DNA from: Paenibacillus wynnii
GTDB taxonomy: Bacteria; Bacillota; Bacilli; Paenibacillales; Paenibacillaceae
DNA length: 64,000 bases
Direction: 5' to 3'
Assembly (NCBI RefSeq): GCF_030812855.1
Contig: NZ_JAUSTK010000007.1
Coordinates: forward strand, 124,001-188,000
Made by a program: the position numbers and the translations under genes. Position 1 is the first letter of the stretch. Every line of letters starts with the position of its first letter. This document shows positions 24,304 to 32,925 of the stretch, piece by piece. Under the pieces are notes generated by a model that saw only the letters and a list, made by a program, of their open reading frames with translations, did no database searches and was not told the DNA's origin.

Positions 24304-24753
24304 ATGTCGGCTTTTGTACGGATCGCTGAGCCTGAAGATATAACGAATTTGACGGAATTAATGTATGAATATATCGTCGGATTTTATCAAAACCCTGGCC
24401 CGCCTATCAATAACGTTCATCATTTGATTCGAACCCTTTTTGACAAACAACAGGGTATACAATTCGTTGTAGAAGAAAATGGAAGACTAGTCGGTTTTGC
24501 TACGCTCTACTTTACATTTAGCACGATGAAAGCAGATAAAATTGCTGTAATGAACGACCTCTTCGTCACAGAACCCTATAGAGATACAGAACTGGAATCC
24601 CAACTCTTTTTGGCATGTAAAAATTACTGCATCAATCAGGGATACGCCAATATGACTTGGATAACTTCTATTAATAACACACGGGCTCAATCATTCTTCA
24701 ATACAATGAACGCATTCCAAGGGAAAGATTGGGTGCACTTCTCCATCAACTAA
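24304..24753 (+). CDS. GNAT family N-acetyltransferase
   Basis: Protein of 149 aa with the GNAT fold: FVRIAEPEDITNLTELMYEY, a central GRLVGFATLYF, then NDLFVTEPYRDTELESQL (acetyl-CoA region, in place of the usual R/Q-x-x-G-x-G/A) and SFFNTMNAF. The pyrophosphate-binding glycines are poorly conserved, which may affect activity. GGAGG precedes the ATG by 7 nt. It is alone between att copies E and F. Substrate unknown. Confidence 0.8.
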   Translation: MSAFVRIAEPEDITNLTELMYEYIVGFYQNPGPPINNVHHLIRTLFDKQQGIQFVVEENGRLVGFATLYFTFSTMKADKIAVMNDLFVTEPYRDTELESQLFLACKNYCINQGYANMTWITSINNTRAQSFFNTMNAFQGKDWVHFSIN

Positions 24754-25014
24754 CTGCAACGATTATATCTTCATCTTGAGGAATTTCTCCAACAACAGAA
24801 GATAAATGGTCAAGCCAAACATTCTTGATAGGTTGATCGTTGTATGGAAAGTCAGGAAAACGAACTTATCCACCTTACTTCCCCTGCTCTTGTTGCAACC
24901 CTATTTGCCAATGATCGGGGCCACTGCCCCCGACTCCATACAAAGAGGCTACAGTCAGCCACTAACGGGTTGCCGCTCTACATTTATTGAACATCAAATT
25001 TTATCGAACATCAA
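24754..25014. other. Intergenic stretch
   Basis: Downstream of the GNAT gene; only a weak ORF lacking a start signal crosses it, which I do not accept as a gene. Confidence 0.3.
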
Positions 25015-25056
25015 ATAAAGTCTCGACGATTCTGAATAAGGACATCGAGACTTTAT
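25015..25056. terminator. Hairpin, candidate terminator
   Basis: ATAAAGTCTCGA (25015-25026) and TCGAGACTTTAT (25045-25056) form a perfect 12-bp stem. It lies after the GNAT gene; only a short AT-rich tail follows. Confidence 0.5.
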
Positions 25057-25197
25057 GAAAAAATTATAGTTACCTTATTGGAAAACAGCTAGGCAAAATT
25101 AATTCTGCATAAAATTATTCGACGCAGATCCATATTGGGTAAAGCTTGTCGGTCGTTAAAATTCTAAAAATACTTCAGATTACTTTACTTAAGCAAA

Positions 25198-25279
25198 AGC
25201 TTGCCGCTACTTATGGTAGGGTTCACCGCGCTGTCTGTAACGGCAAGTTCTAAGGCTATCCTCTTTGCAGGAGACCCTT
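25198..25279 (+). repeat. SCC-like att repeat, copy F, with hairpin
   Basis: Arms AGCTTGCC (25198-25205) and GGCAAGTT (25242-25249), core CTACTTATGGTAGGGTTCACC (25207-25227), and an imperfect hairpin AAGGCTATCCTC / GGAGACCCTT (25252-25279) with TTTTTG after it. The hairpin is placed to end the hydrolase gene on its right. Confidence 0.8.
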
Positions 25280-25287
25280 TTTGAAAA

Positions 25288-26205
25288 TCAATAAACAGAA
25301 CTGTGGTCCTGCTCTAGAACAAATTGAATAACATCCATTGCAAATCTATCTGGTTCTTCAAAATGAGGTAAATGACCACTCTCATCATAAATCTTTAAAA
25401 ACCCGTTCCTAACATCTCTTACAAATGTTTGTGTCTGCACTTCACAAATAACGGGGTCATGTCTGCCTTTAATCAAAAGAGCGGGCACTGATAATTCTTT
25501 AAGCATGGGAAGGACTGAGTCAAAAATACGTCCTTCGTCAATTAATTTGGACAAGTGTATATTACTGCGTCTTCCATACTCCTCTATCTGACTGTCTGAA
25601 TACTGCATCTCCGTGTAGTTGTTACCGTCATTTGGTGTATATACTTTCATTCTCCGTTCGCCTAGTCCTTGACCTAATTCAAAAAACGCATCTAAGACTT
25701 CAAACGGCGGTTGAGACCCGTTTGCTACCGCAAGACATGCTCTCGCTTGGTCGACGTTTCCGATTGACTCGTACAGGCTTGCTGCTTTTCGCAGCCAATT
25801 TCGAAGGGATTTAGCCAAGTCCAAAGAGGGTCCCTCCAGGATTAGGCTTTCAACTGAGTTGGGATAATGGCTTGCATAGAGCACCCCTAAGAAGCCACCA
25901 AATGAATGACCAAGCACAGACTATTTTTGAAAACCTAGATGTTTACGAAGTTGCTCACAATCCTCTACCAAATCCTGAAGATTGAATGGCTCTTCTTCCT
26001 TAATTGCATCAGAACGCCATACTCCACGTTGGTCAATACTTATTAGACGGAGTTTGTCTGAAAGCCGTTTTTTTTGATGTAACATGAATTCATAACAACT
26101 TTCTCCCGGTCCACCATGCAGGTATAAAAGCGGTTTAGCATTTTCGTTACCGTGAATTTCCATATATAAACGTTTTCCACGAACTTCTATTAGAACGCCC
26201 TCCAT
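25288..26205 (-). pseudogene. Alpha/beta hydrolase (proline iminopeptidase-like), broken by one stop codon
   Basis: Full-length gene of 306 codons except for a TAG at 25921-25923. Motifs: LLYLHGGPGESCYEF (oxyanion loop), ISIDQRGV, VLGHSFGGFLG (nucleophile Ser), SVPALLIKGRHDPV (Asp) and DESGHLPHFEEP (His). The stop sits exactly where family members have Trp in KW(S/T)VLGHS, so a single TGG-to-TAG change is the likely lesion. AAGGAAGG precedes the ATG. Unless the stop is suppressed, the product is a 95-aa fragment plus a possible internal restart. Confidence 0.85.
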
Positions 26206-26371
26206 ATATACCTTCCTTTCTTGTGGAATATATGCATTTCTACAACTGATATAGAATTCTACAAGTTTCTAATAACCCCTTTTTATAAAAAAATTTCAAC
26301 TTAAAAGCAGTAAAACAAAAACTTAAACGCTCAACCTCACTATTCCACATGCTCCACAGCATTCCCCAATA

Positions 26372-26401
26372 AACTTGCCCCTACTTATGATACGGTTCCC
26401 C
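26372..26401 (+). repeat. SCC-like att site at the rlmH 3' end, copy G
   Basis: Left arm AACTTGCC (26372-26379) and core CTACTTATGATACGGTTCCCC (26381-26401). The core is the complement of the last codons and TAG stop of rlmH. The bases beyond it, inside rlmH, differ from the arm of the other copies but still align with it. In staphylococci SCC elements integrate at this same position of orfX/rlmH. Confidence 0.8.
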
Positions 26402-26860
26402 CCGATTTATCTTCACGGCGCGATAAATCTGCTCCACCAGAACCAGGCGCATGAGCTGATGGGGCAGCGTCATGCGCCCGAAGCTCATGCGCTGCTGCGC
26501 GCGGCGCATGACGTCATCGGAGAGCCCGTGGCTCCCTCCGATGACGAAGACGACATGGCTCGTCCCGTAGGTGCCGAGCCTGTCGATCTCTCCGGCAAGC
26601 TCTTCCGAGCTCCAGAGCTTGCCGTCGATCGCGAGCGCAATGACATGCGCCTCGCTCTTAATCTGCGCGAGGATACGTTCGCCCTCGCGCGCTTTCACCA
26701 TCCCGACCTCAGCTTCGCTGAGAGAGTCGGGTGCTTTTTCATCCGCCACCTCAATCACTTGGAACTTGAGGTATGGCGTAAGCCGTTTGGCATACTCAGC
26801 GATGCCGTCCATCAAATACTTTTCCTTCAATTTGCCTACGCCGATAATTTGAATAAGCAT
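26381..26860 (-). CDS. rlmH: 23S rRNA (pseudouridine1915-N3)-methyltransferase RlmH
   Basis: SPOUT-family methyltransferase of 159 aa that modifies pseudouridine 1915 in helix 69 of 23S r[17 protein letters not shown] starts the protein, [12 protein letters not shown] is the SAM-binding knot, and [16 protein letters not shown] is the conserved C-terminus. GGAGG lies 5 nt before the ATG at 26860. Its last codons form the integration site of the SCC-like region. A core gene, and the right border of the accessory region. The + strand ORFs over it are shadows. Confidence 0.95.
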   Translation of the reverse strand: MLIQIIGVGKLKEKYLMDGIAEYAKRLTPYLKFQVIEVADEKAPDSLSEAEVGMVKAREGERILAQIKSEAHVIALAIDGKLWSSEELAGEIDRLGTYGTSHVVFVIGGSHGLSDDVMRRAQQRMSFGRMTLPHQLMRLVLVEQIYRAVKINRGEPYHK

Positions 26861-26904
26861 AAATTCCTCCAACTGTTTCTCTTATATTAAATAGTTATTT
26901 TCCA

Positions 26905-27753
26905 TCACTTCGCGAACTCCCCGCTCCTCGCCAACCTATCCAAAATCCTTCTCTTACGATACAGCATACGCGCGGCTTCCGCTACTTCCTCAAGCGTTTT
27001 CCGATTGGTGTAAGCACCGAAAAACATCCCCGCAACCGGAATGGTCTGCAGCAATTTCTTCAAGCCCCAATTATCGCGGTACACGGTAATAACCTCTCTC
27101 CAGCCTTGAATTTTGGAGATGGCTGCATGGGCGCCGGCCGTGATATCACCGTCTCCACCTGTCTGCAAGTTTAACTCTTCAAGGATAGCCTTTTTACCTA
27201 CGATGTCCGATAGAGCAAACTGCATAACCTTCACTGTGAATATTCGTTCTGTCTTCTCTGTAGGATCATAACCATAACACAGACCGATCTCTTGAATAAC
27301 CTTTAGGGATAACCCTAGTGAGGCTGGAATGTCAGCAGCAAGTGTGAATAGACCGCCAAATCCGGTAGTTGCTCCTTGTGCAGTGGCGAAATTGCGGCGG
27401 CTATTCGATAACTGCAGGGAAGCGGCATTCATAACAGACAGAGAGTATGGCCCCGTCTCCAGACCTCCAGAGGCTACACTTTGAGCAGCCATTATCGTGC
27501 CTACCTTGCGACCAGCGACCAAGTAATTTCCGCCGTTTTGGATATAGCTGCCCAGCTCGTCCAATACCAGACCTATTTTATCGCTAATGATCTTGGGTGT
27601 AATCTTATCCAGCAGCTTGAACGGGAGGCGCATGACGCGATCCCATATCATCAACTGGTTCTGTGAATTCTCCCATCTTGTTACTTCGGCAAGTGCCGCC
27701 TGCAGTTGATCCGGTGTCTCCAAATGTGTAGATATATTAATCGTTTCTGTCAT
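26905..27753 (-). CDS. EcsC family protein
   Basis: Protein of 282 aa matching the EcsC family (DUF-type protein first found in the Bacillus ecs operon, function unclear). Typical parts are IPASLGLSLKVIQEIGLCYGYDP and a C-terminal VAGMFFGAYTNRKTLEEVAEAARMLYRKR. Some hydrophobic helices are present but it has no signal peptide. It ends 44 nt upstream of rlmH on the same strand. RBS is present (GGGAGGTATTT). Confidence 0.85.
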   Translation of the reverse strand: MTETINISTHLETPDQLQAALAEVTRWENSQNQLMIWDRVMRLPFKLLDKITPKIISDKIGLVLDELGSYIQNGGNYLVAGRKVGTIMAAQSVASGGLETGPYSLSVMNAASLQLSNSRRNFATAQGATTGFGGLFTLAADIPASLGLSLKVIQEIGLCYGYDPTEKTERIFTVKVMQFALSDIVGKKAILEELNLQTGGDGDITAGAHAAISKIQGWREVITVYRDNWGLKKLLQTIPVAGMFFGAYTNRKTLEEVAEAARMLYRKRRILDRLARSGEFAK

Positions 27754-27803
27754 ATAAATACCTCCCGGTGAGTTTCTTTAGTTTAACATACGATAGGCCA
27801 ACG

Positions 27804-27847
27804 AAAAAAAGCGATGCTCCGAGTTCTGATTCGGAACAATCGCTTTT
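27804..27847 (-). terminator. Terminator of the GNAT gene
   Basis: Stem AAAAGCGAT (27807-27815) / ATCGCTTTT (27839-27847) with an inner CTCCGA/TTCGGA stem. On the minus strand the stem is followed by a run of seven T. Confidence 0.8.
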
Positions 27848-27863
27848 CATCTCACAGGATTAA

Positions 27864-28820
27864 TCAAATCTCAATACATTGTCTGATTTCCTCAGAAGCT
27901 ACTTGGAATCCAACGGAAGTATATAAGGATAAGGCCGATTCATTCGTTGTGAGTACCATTAACTGCGCACGGGCGAGATTCTGCTCTTTCAAATAAGATA
28001 AGGCTTGAACAAGCAAATACTTGGCCATTCCGCGTTTTCTCCACGGCTCTCTTACAAATACATCTTCGACAACCCCGATTCCTGCAATGCCTTCGGTTCC
28101 TTCAACTTCTACCGTTTCTCCACTCTCTTCGCTTTTCCAGGCCATCGTGCAGCCTACAATTTCTTCTCCCTGACGAATCACCATTGACGTCCATAGTGGG
28201 TTTTGCTTGTACTGAGTCAGCCTGCCAATTCCCAGCGCACTATCCGGCCACACCTCAGCCTCTAATTCCAAATACTCCTGCTCCATACGGGCTGTCTCTA
28301 TTGACCAATAGGTAAAGTCATAGCCTTCCTCCAGTACAAGGGGCTGTATAGATTCGGTGAGGTCACGCTCCATGGAATACAAGTTCTTGTAATGGCTGAA
28401 CCCTCGATGCTTCGCAAAATACTGGTTATTCAGGTTATCTGAAGGATCATTCCCTACACACATAAGTGTAGAGTATTCACTGGGAAAAGATTCTTTGAGC
28501 TGCTGGGCGCGGGAGAACAGATACTCATACACACTGTCCATCAATTCATAATCCTTTTCCCTCTCCGGGATGGTCCTCAGATTGATGAAAATCTTATGTT
28601 TGTTGTCAGTGGTACGGCCGGGAGGAACAATATCAAATACTTCTACCTGTCCCTTAGCCACCATTTTCCCACCTTCAAAAGCACAGTAAACATTCACATA
28701 GTTGTCTTCTTCCCCTACCCACCAAAAAGTAACCTTCTCTCTGGTATTTACTGCATTGTACAGCCCACCTAATAACGGCAAGTCCCCCACTTGATAATTC
28801 CGGATCTCGATTTCAGCCAA
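27864..28820 (-). CDS. GNAT family N-acetyltransferase, two-domain type
   Basis: Protein of 318 aa. The C-terminal half has a full GNAT signature: VEDVFVREPWRKRGMAKYLL (acetyl-CoA loop R-x-x-G-x-A) and NESALSLYTSVGFQ. The N-terminal half (IRNYQVGDLPLLGGLYN...) is a second, degenerate GNAT-like domain, as in many Bacillales two-domain acetyltransferases. Substrate not known. It follows a clean promoter region right of the 28.82 kb start and is ended by the hairpin at 27804-27847. Confidence 0.85.
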   Translation of the reverse strand: MAEIEIRNYQVGDLPLLGGLYNAVNTREKVTFWWVGEEDNYVNVYCAFEGGKMVAKGQVEVFDIVPPGRTTDNKHKIFINLRTIPEREKDYELMDSVYEYLFSRAQQLKESFPSEYSTLMCVGNDPSDNLNNQYFAKHRGFSHYKNLYSMERDLTESIQPLVLEEGYDFTYWSIETARMEQEYLELEAEVWPDSALGIGRLTQYKQNPLWTSMVIRQGEEIVGCTMAWKSEESGETVEVEGTEGIAGIGVVEDVFVREPWRKRGMAKYLLVQALSYLKEQNLARAQLMVLTTNESALSLYTSVGFQVASEEIRQCIEI

Positions 28821-28959
28821 TGGTAATCACTGCTCGCTTTCCTTTTTTTATCAAGCATACCATTACATTTTATGGATTAGCAGGTACTATTTATATATAA
28901 TTATTTGTGACGCAAAAAAAGGACGTGATTCACGCCCTTCATCCTACATTTTCTATATG

Positions 28960-29127
28960 TCAGACCACCAAATACTCCGCATTCTTATCGCATTCTGCGC
29001 ATTTTGCCGGTGGATCCCAATCCGAGAATTCCGTATCCTTCAAATCCACAATATCAGGCGCATCCTCATATTCGTCCACAAACATATCAATAGCTAATTC
29101 CACATGTTCCTTACATACTACATACAT
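28960..29127 (-). CDS. CxxH/CxxC family protein, 55 aa
   Basis: Small protein starting MYVVCKEHVELAI and ending CAECDKNAEYLVV. The two short metal-binding motifs (C-x-x-H in CKEH and C-x-x-C in CAEC) and the size match the CxxH/CxxC family of Bacillales, whose role is unknown and which is found near rlmH in related genomes. The ATG at 29127 has AAAGGG 11 nt upstream. Genuine small gene despite its length. Confidence 0.7.
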   Translation of the reverse strand: MYVVCKEHVELAIDMFVDEYEDAPDIVDLKDTEFSDWDPPAKCAECDKNAEYLVV

Positions 29128-29234
29128 CAACCAAGCATCCCTTTCTGTGCCGCTACGGTGTAATACTATTACTACTACTGTTCTACCATAATTCTAGGGA
29201 AAAGGGAACTCCCTTTCCGTCCGGATCACAAACT

Positions 29235-31004
29235 TTAAGCTCTGTTAACGAAATCTTCGATCTCTTCCGCAATAAGCGCTAAAGCATCTTTCCAAAATTG
29301 CAGCGAGTGAACATCAATCTCCATGAGTTTTGCAGCATCAACAATATTATTTTTGCTCGTAGCGCTTAAGAACGTATGGTATCGGGCAACGAAATCTCTT
29401 CCCTGTTTTTTATATTGCGCATAAAGACCTTTGGAGAACAATAACCCGAACGAATAGGGGAAATTCAAAAACTCGTTACCCGACATATAATATCCCACTT
29501 TATTAATCCACATATAAGGATGGATTGTTGCAGGGTCAATACTCTGCCCGTAAGCTTCCTGCATACAAGCAAGCATTAGCTCATTCAGTTCCTCAACGGA
29601 CAAGGTGCCGTGCTTTCTTTTTTCGTATAGCTGATTCTCGAATAAATACCTTCCATAGAAATCAACAACAAAATATCCAGCATCCGAAATACTTCGCTCC
29701 AGGAGGGAAACACCGTCTTCTCTTGGTGCGAGCCTAAGTAATTCATGATTGACTATGGTTTCACAGAAGATCGAAGCGGTCTCCGCAATAGGAGTAGGGT
29801 AATCTGTGTTTATCATCTTTTCGTCGGAAAGACAGGAACTATGGTAGGCGTGTCCAATTTCATGAGCGAGCACCCCTACATCCGTGTAACTCCCGGTAAA
29901 GGTGGTCATGATACGGCTTTCTTTTAGCGGAAAAATGTCGACACACATCCCGTAATTTCCTTTTCCCGGTCTAGGCTCGGCATCAATCCAGTGATTATCA
30001 AAGACCCTTTGGGCAAAATCGGCAAGCTCATCACTAAAGGTTCGGAAGCTGTCGACAATACAATCCCTAGCCTCTGCATAAGTTAGGACTTTAATACCTT
30101 CATTTATTGGGGCGAAAATATCATAAAAGGGAAGGCTCCCGGGATGCCCTAACCTTTGAGCTTTCTTCAAATAATAGGTATGAAATACAGGCAGGTTTTC
30201 TTTTATAGCGGATAACATGACCTCTAAGGTTTCACGGTCCATTCTCGAGGCAGTAAGAACCTTTGCTAAAGGAGATTCATACCCTCTCATCCCATATATC
30301 GTAAGGGCCTCACCGCTGATTCCATTAATACTGGCCGCGCTTACCTCTGCTATGCTCCTATAGGCTTCCCATTCGGCATAATATGCTGCTTTTCTCAACG
30401 TAGAGTTTGTGTCGTAGGCCATATTCCGCAGTTCGGAGAGTGACAATCGACGGGATTCTCCTTCAACCTCAACATCCACAAGTACATTGGAGACACTATT
30501 CATATACAACCTTTGCCATGCCTTGGACCCTGTGCTTTGCAGCCTTGCAATAACCGCCTCTACCTCTTCACTTAATACATATTTGGATTGCCTCAGAAGT
30601 TCATTCAGATAAAACCGGTGCTCTATAAGATAGGGTGAACAGTCTACAATCTCACCTAAGCCGTCTACGGCAGTAAGCCATTTGCTGAAGCCTACACAGG
30701 CATTCACTACCTCTGCACCTTCACCCTCAATATCATCCAGCATATCCATTGCTTCCGTATTTCGGCTATCTGCACTTAGGATTAGTTCCAAATAACAAGA
30801 CAAACAAGCGAATACGCTTTTGAATGCATTATTCCTCTTTAAAAACTCCTCTATGAGAGTAGAAGGCTCATTCCTATCGTTAGAACTTAGAACTGTCCAT
30901 TCTTTTAAAGCTTGTATATGATGCTTGAGTCGTTCACGATCTGCTTTCCATTCCTCTGAATAAAAAGAAGTATATAGGCTGTCTAGATTCCAGGTTAGAT
31001 TCAT
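29235..31004 (-). CDS. pepF: M3 family oligoendopeptidase F
   Basis: Cytoplasmic zinc metallopeptidase of 589 aa that degrades peptides. The active site is LAHEIGHAYHSSCL (HExxH), with the third ligand Glu in the helix after TPIAETASIFCETIV. AGGGGG lies 10 nt before the ATG at 31004, which fits homology (MNLTWNLDSLY) better than the longer open frame. The gene stands alone between the CxxH/CxxC protein and cydC. Confidence 0.9.
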   Translation of the reverse strand: MNLTWNLDSLYTSFYSEEWKADRERLKHHIQALKEWTVLSSNDRNEPSTLIEEFLKRNNAFKSVFACLSCYLELILSADSRNTEAMDMLDDIEGEGAEVVNACVGFSKWLTAVDGLGEIVDCSPYLIEHRFYLNELLRQSKYVLSEEVEAVIARLQSTGSKAWQRLYMNSVSNVLVDVEVEGESRRLSLSELRNMAYDTNSTLRKAAYYAEWEAYRSIAEVSAASINGISGEALTIYGMRGYESPLAKVLTASRMDRETLEVMLSAIKENLPVFHTYYLKKAQRLGHPGSLPFYDIFAPINEGIKVLTYAEARDCIVDSFRTFSDELADFAQRVFDNHWIDAEPRPGKGNYGMCVDIFPLKESRIMTTFTGSYTDVGVLAHEIGHAYHSSCLSDEKMINTDYPTPIAETASIFCETIVNHELLRLAPREDGVSLLERSISDAGYFVVDFYGRYLFENQLYEKRKHGTLSVEELNELMLACMQEAYGQSIDPATIHPYMWINKVGYYMSGNEFLNFPYSFGLLFSKGLYAQYKKQGRDFVARYHTFLSATSKNNIVDAAKLMEIDVHSLQFWKDALALIAEEIEDFVNRA

Positions 31005-31104
31005 TGGTAAACATCCCCCTAGCTTATAATATGGAAAGTTAATAATTCCCATAATAATTAAACCCTACCATGATCTTTTTGTTTTTTCAATTTATTTCTC
31101 CCTA

Positions 31105-31149
31105 CAAAAAAAGATCCCCTCCACCCCGCTCAGGAGTCAGAAGGAATCT
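31105..31149 (-). terminator. Candidate terminator of the cyd operon
   Basis: On the minus strand GATTCCTTC pairs imperfectly with GAGGGGATC and is followed by a run of T. It lies just past the cydC stop. Confidence 0.55.
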
Positions 31150-31158
31150 TATCGTCAT

Positions 31159-32925
31159 CTATACACTCAAAAACTCCGCCGGTCGATCCAGCTCATACAA
31201 TCGGCGATACCTCGGCTCCCGTTCCATCAGTTCCGCATGCGTGCCGCGCATTTCCACAGAACCATTTTCCATGAAAATGACTTCGTCCATCTGCTCCGCA
31301 CCCACCAGATGATGCGTCACCCAAACCAACGTTTTCCCAGCCATCGCCTCAAAAATCGTAGCCAGCAGCTCGCGCTCCGTCCGCGGATCCAGTCCAACAG
31401 TCGGCTCATCGAGTACAACAACAGGTGTATTCTGCAGCAAAATACGCGCGAGTGCTATCCGCTGTCTTTCCCCGCCGGAAAAGCGTTGTCCTGCCTCACG
31501 CACAGGTGTATTATAGCCCTCTGGCAGTGAAGAGATTAATGTATCCAGCTTCGCAAGTGCTCCAGCTTCCTTAATCGCCTCGTCAGACGCCTTCGGGTCT
31601 CCCAAACGGATATTATTAGCTACCGTAGTATCGAACAGATGCGGACTCTGATTCAGCACTGAAATAATCGAAGGAATTCTATCTCCATAAGCTGCAGCAT
31701 CCATTCCGTTAATCACAGCCGACCCAACGGAAGGCTTAATCACGCCTTGAATGACCTTTAGCAATGTTGATTTACCAACTCCACTACGACCGATAATTGC
31801 GATCTTTTTACCTTGTGGAATGTCGAGATTCAGATCGCGTATCGACCATTCTTCACTTTCACTGGCTCCATAGCGGTATCCGGCATTTTTCAGCTGAATG
31901 TGAACAGATTGTACATCCATAGCCGCCGCAGCAGTATTGTCCAGCGTCAACCCAGCAGCCACTGCATGTTCCTCATCGACTTCCACTCCGGCTAACCGCT
32001 CCAGAGAGTTGCGGTATTGCGGAATCTTCTCTACCGCTTCGGATACAGGCAGAAACGCATCTGCCACAGGGAATACCACCAATACAAAAGCAGCAATTAG
32101 CGTACCCGCAATCGCACCACTAGCGTATTGTCCCGCTGCCCAGAACAGCAAGGAGACAACGCCAACACCAACAATCGCCTGCCCAATGAACATTCGAAGT
32201 CGAGCCCACCCCCGCAGGGCAGCATCGGTACGGGCAACTCTTTTCTCATCCGCTTCATAGGTATCTACGAACTGAGCCTGCCGTCCGCTGATCACCCAAT
32301 CACCCATGCCCAGTACGGCATCGGTCAGCTTCTGATAAAGACTATTGCGCTCCTGCTTGACTTCCCGCTGACGCTTTTGTGTGAACAGCAGCGAAATGAG
32401 TGGAAGCACTACAACCAATACCAGAATATACAACGCCATCAGCAGCGCAAAGGCGATATCAAACGTTCCCAGTGAAATGACCACAGCCGCATAGAGCAAC
32501 AAAGCGATTACACTAGGAAATACCGTACGTAGATATACATTTTGCAAATACTCAATGTCGTCAGCCAGCATGCCCAGAATGTCACCTGTACGGAAACGCG
32601 AGGACAGAAACAGCGCTTGCGGTTCCAGAATATTGTAGAGACGAATACGCATTTTGGACAGAATCCGCAGAATCGTATCATGCCCTAACAGACGTTCTAT
32701 ATAGTGAATCACTGCCCGGCTGGTCCCGAAAGTGCGAACACCAACAATCGGCACATAGATCATTAAGATATTTTCAATAGGGGTGGACGCTTTCGAAATC
32801 AGAAATCCTGACGTATACATCAGAGAAGAGGCTGAAAAAACCGTCAGCGCTCCAAGCAGGATTATAAGTACAAAACGCCAGAAATACGGCGATATATAGG
32901 GAGCAAACCATCCTTCACGTTTCAA
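31159..32925 (-). CDS. cydC: Thiol reductant ABC exporter subunit CydC
   Basis: Half-transporter of 588 aa, partner of CydD in exporting cysteine/glutathione needed for cytochrome bd assembly. Six hydrophobic helices in the first 330 residues are followed by the ATPase: GRSGVGKSTLL (Walker A), SGGERQRIALAR (signature), VVVLDEPTVGLDP (Walker B) and WVTHHL. It starts 4 nt inside the end of cydD (ATGA overlap), so the two are coupled. Family length is normal. Confidence 0.93.
   Translation of the reverse strand: MKREGWFAPYISPYFWRFVLIILLGALTVFSASSLMYTSGFLISKASTPIENILMIYVPIVGVRTFGTSRAVIHYIERLLGHDTILRILSKMRIRLYNILEPQALFLSSRFRTGDILGMLADDIEYLQNVYLRTVFPSVIALLLYAAVVISLGTFDIAFALLMALYILVLVVVLPLISLLFTQKRQREVKQERNSLYQKLTDAVLGMGDWVISGRQAQFVDTYEADEKRVARTDAALRGWARLRMFIGQAIVGVGVVSLLFWAAGQYASGAIAGTLIAAFVLVVFPVADAFLPVSEAVEKIPQYRNSLERLAGVEVDEEHAVAAGLTLDNTAAAAMDVQSVHIQLKNAGYRYGASESEEWSIRDLNLDIPQGKKIAIIGRSGVGKSTLLKVIQGVIKPSVGSAVINGMDAAAYGDRIPSIISVLNQSPHLFDTTVANNIRLGDPKASDEAIKEAGALAKLDTLISSLPEGYNTPVREAGQRFSGGERQRIALARILLQNTPVVVLDEPTVGLDPRTERELLATIFEAMAGKTLVWVTHHLVGAEQMDEVIFMENGSVEMRGTHAELMEREPRYRRLYELDRPAEFLSV

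Noticed and set aside
24806..25018. 70-aa open frame
   Set aside because: No start signal and no coherent protein pattern; it ends within a hairpin.
26375..26890. 171-aa and 93-aa open frames on the plus strand
   Set aside because: Shadows of rlmH on the opposite strand; rlmH is a conserved gene with full-length homology.
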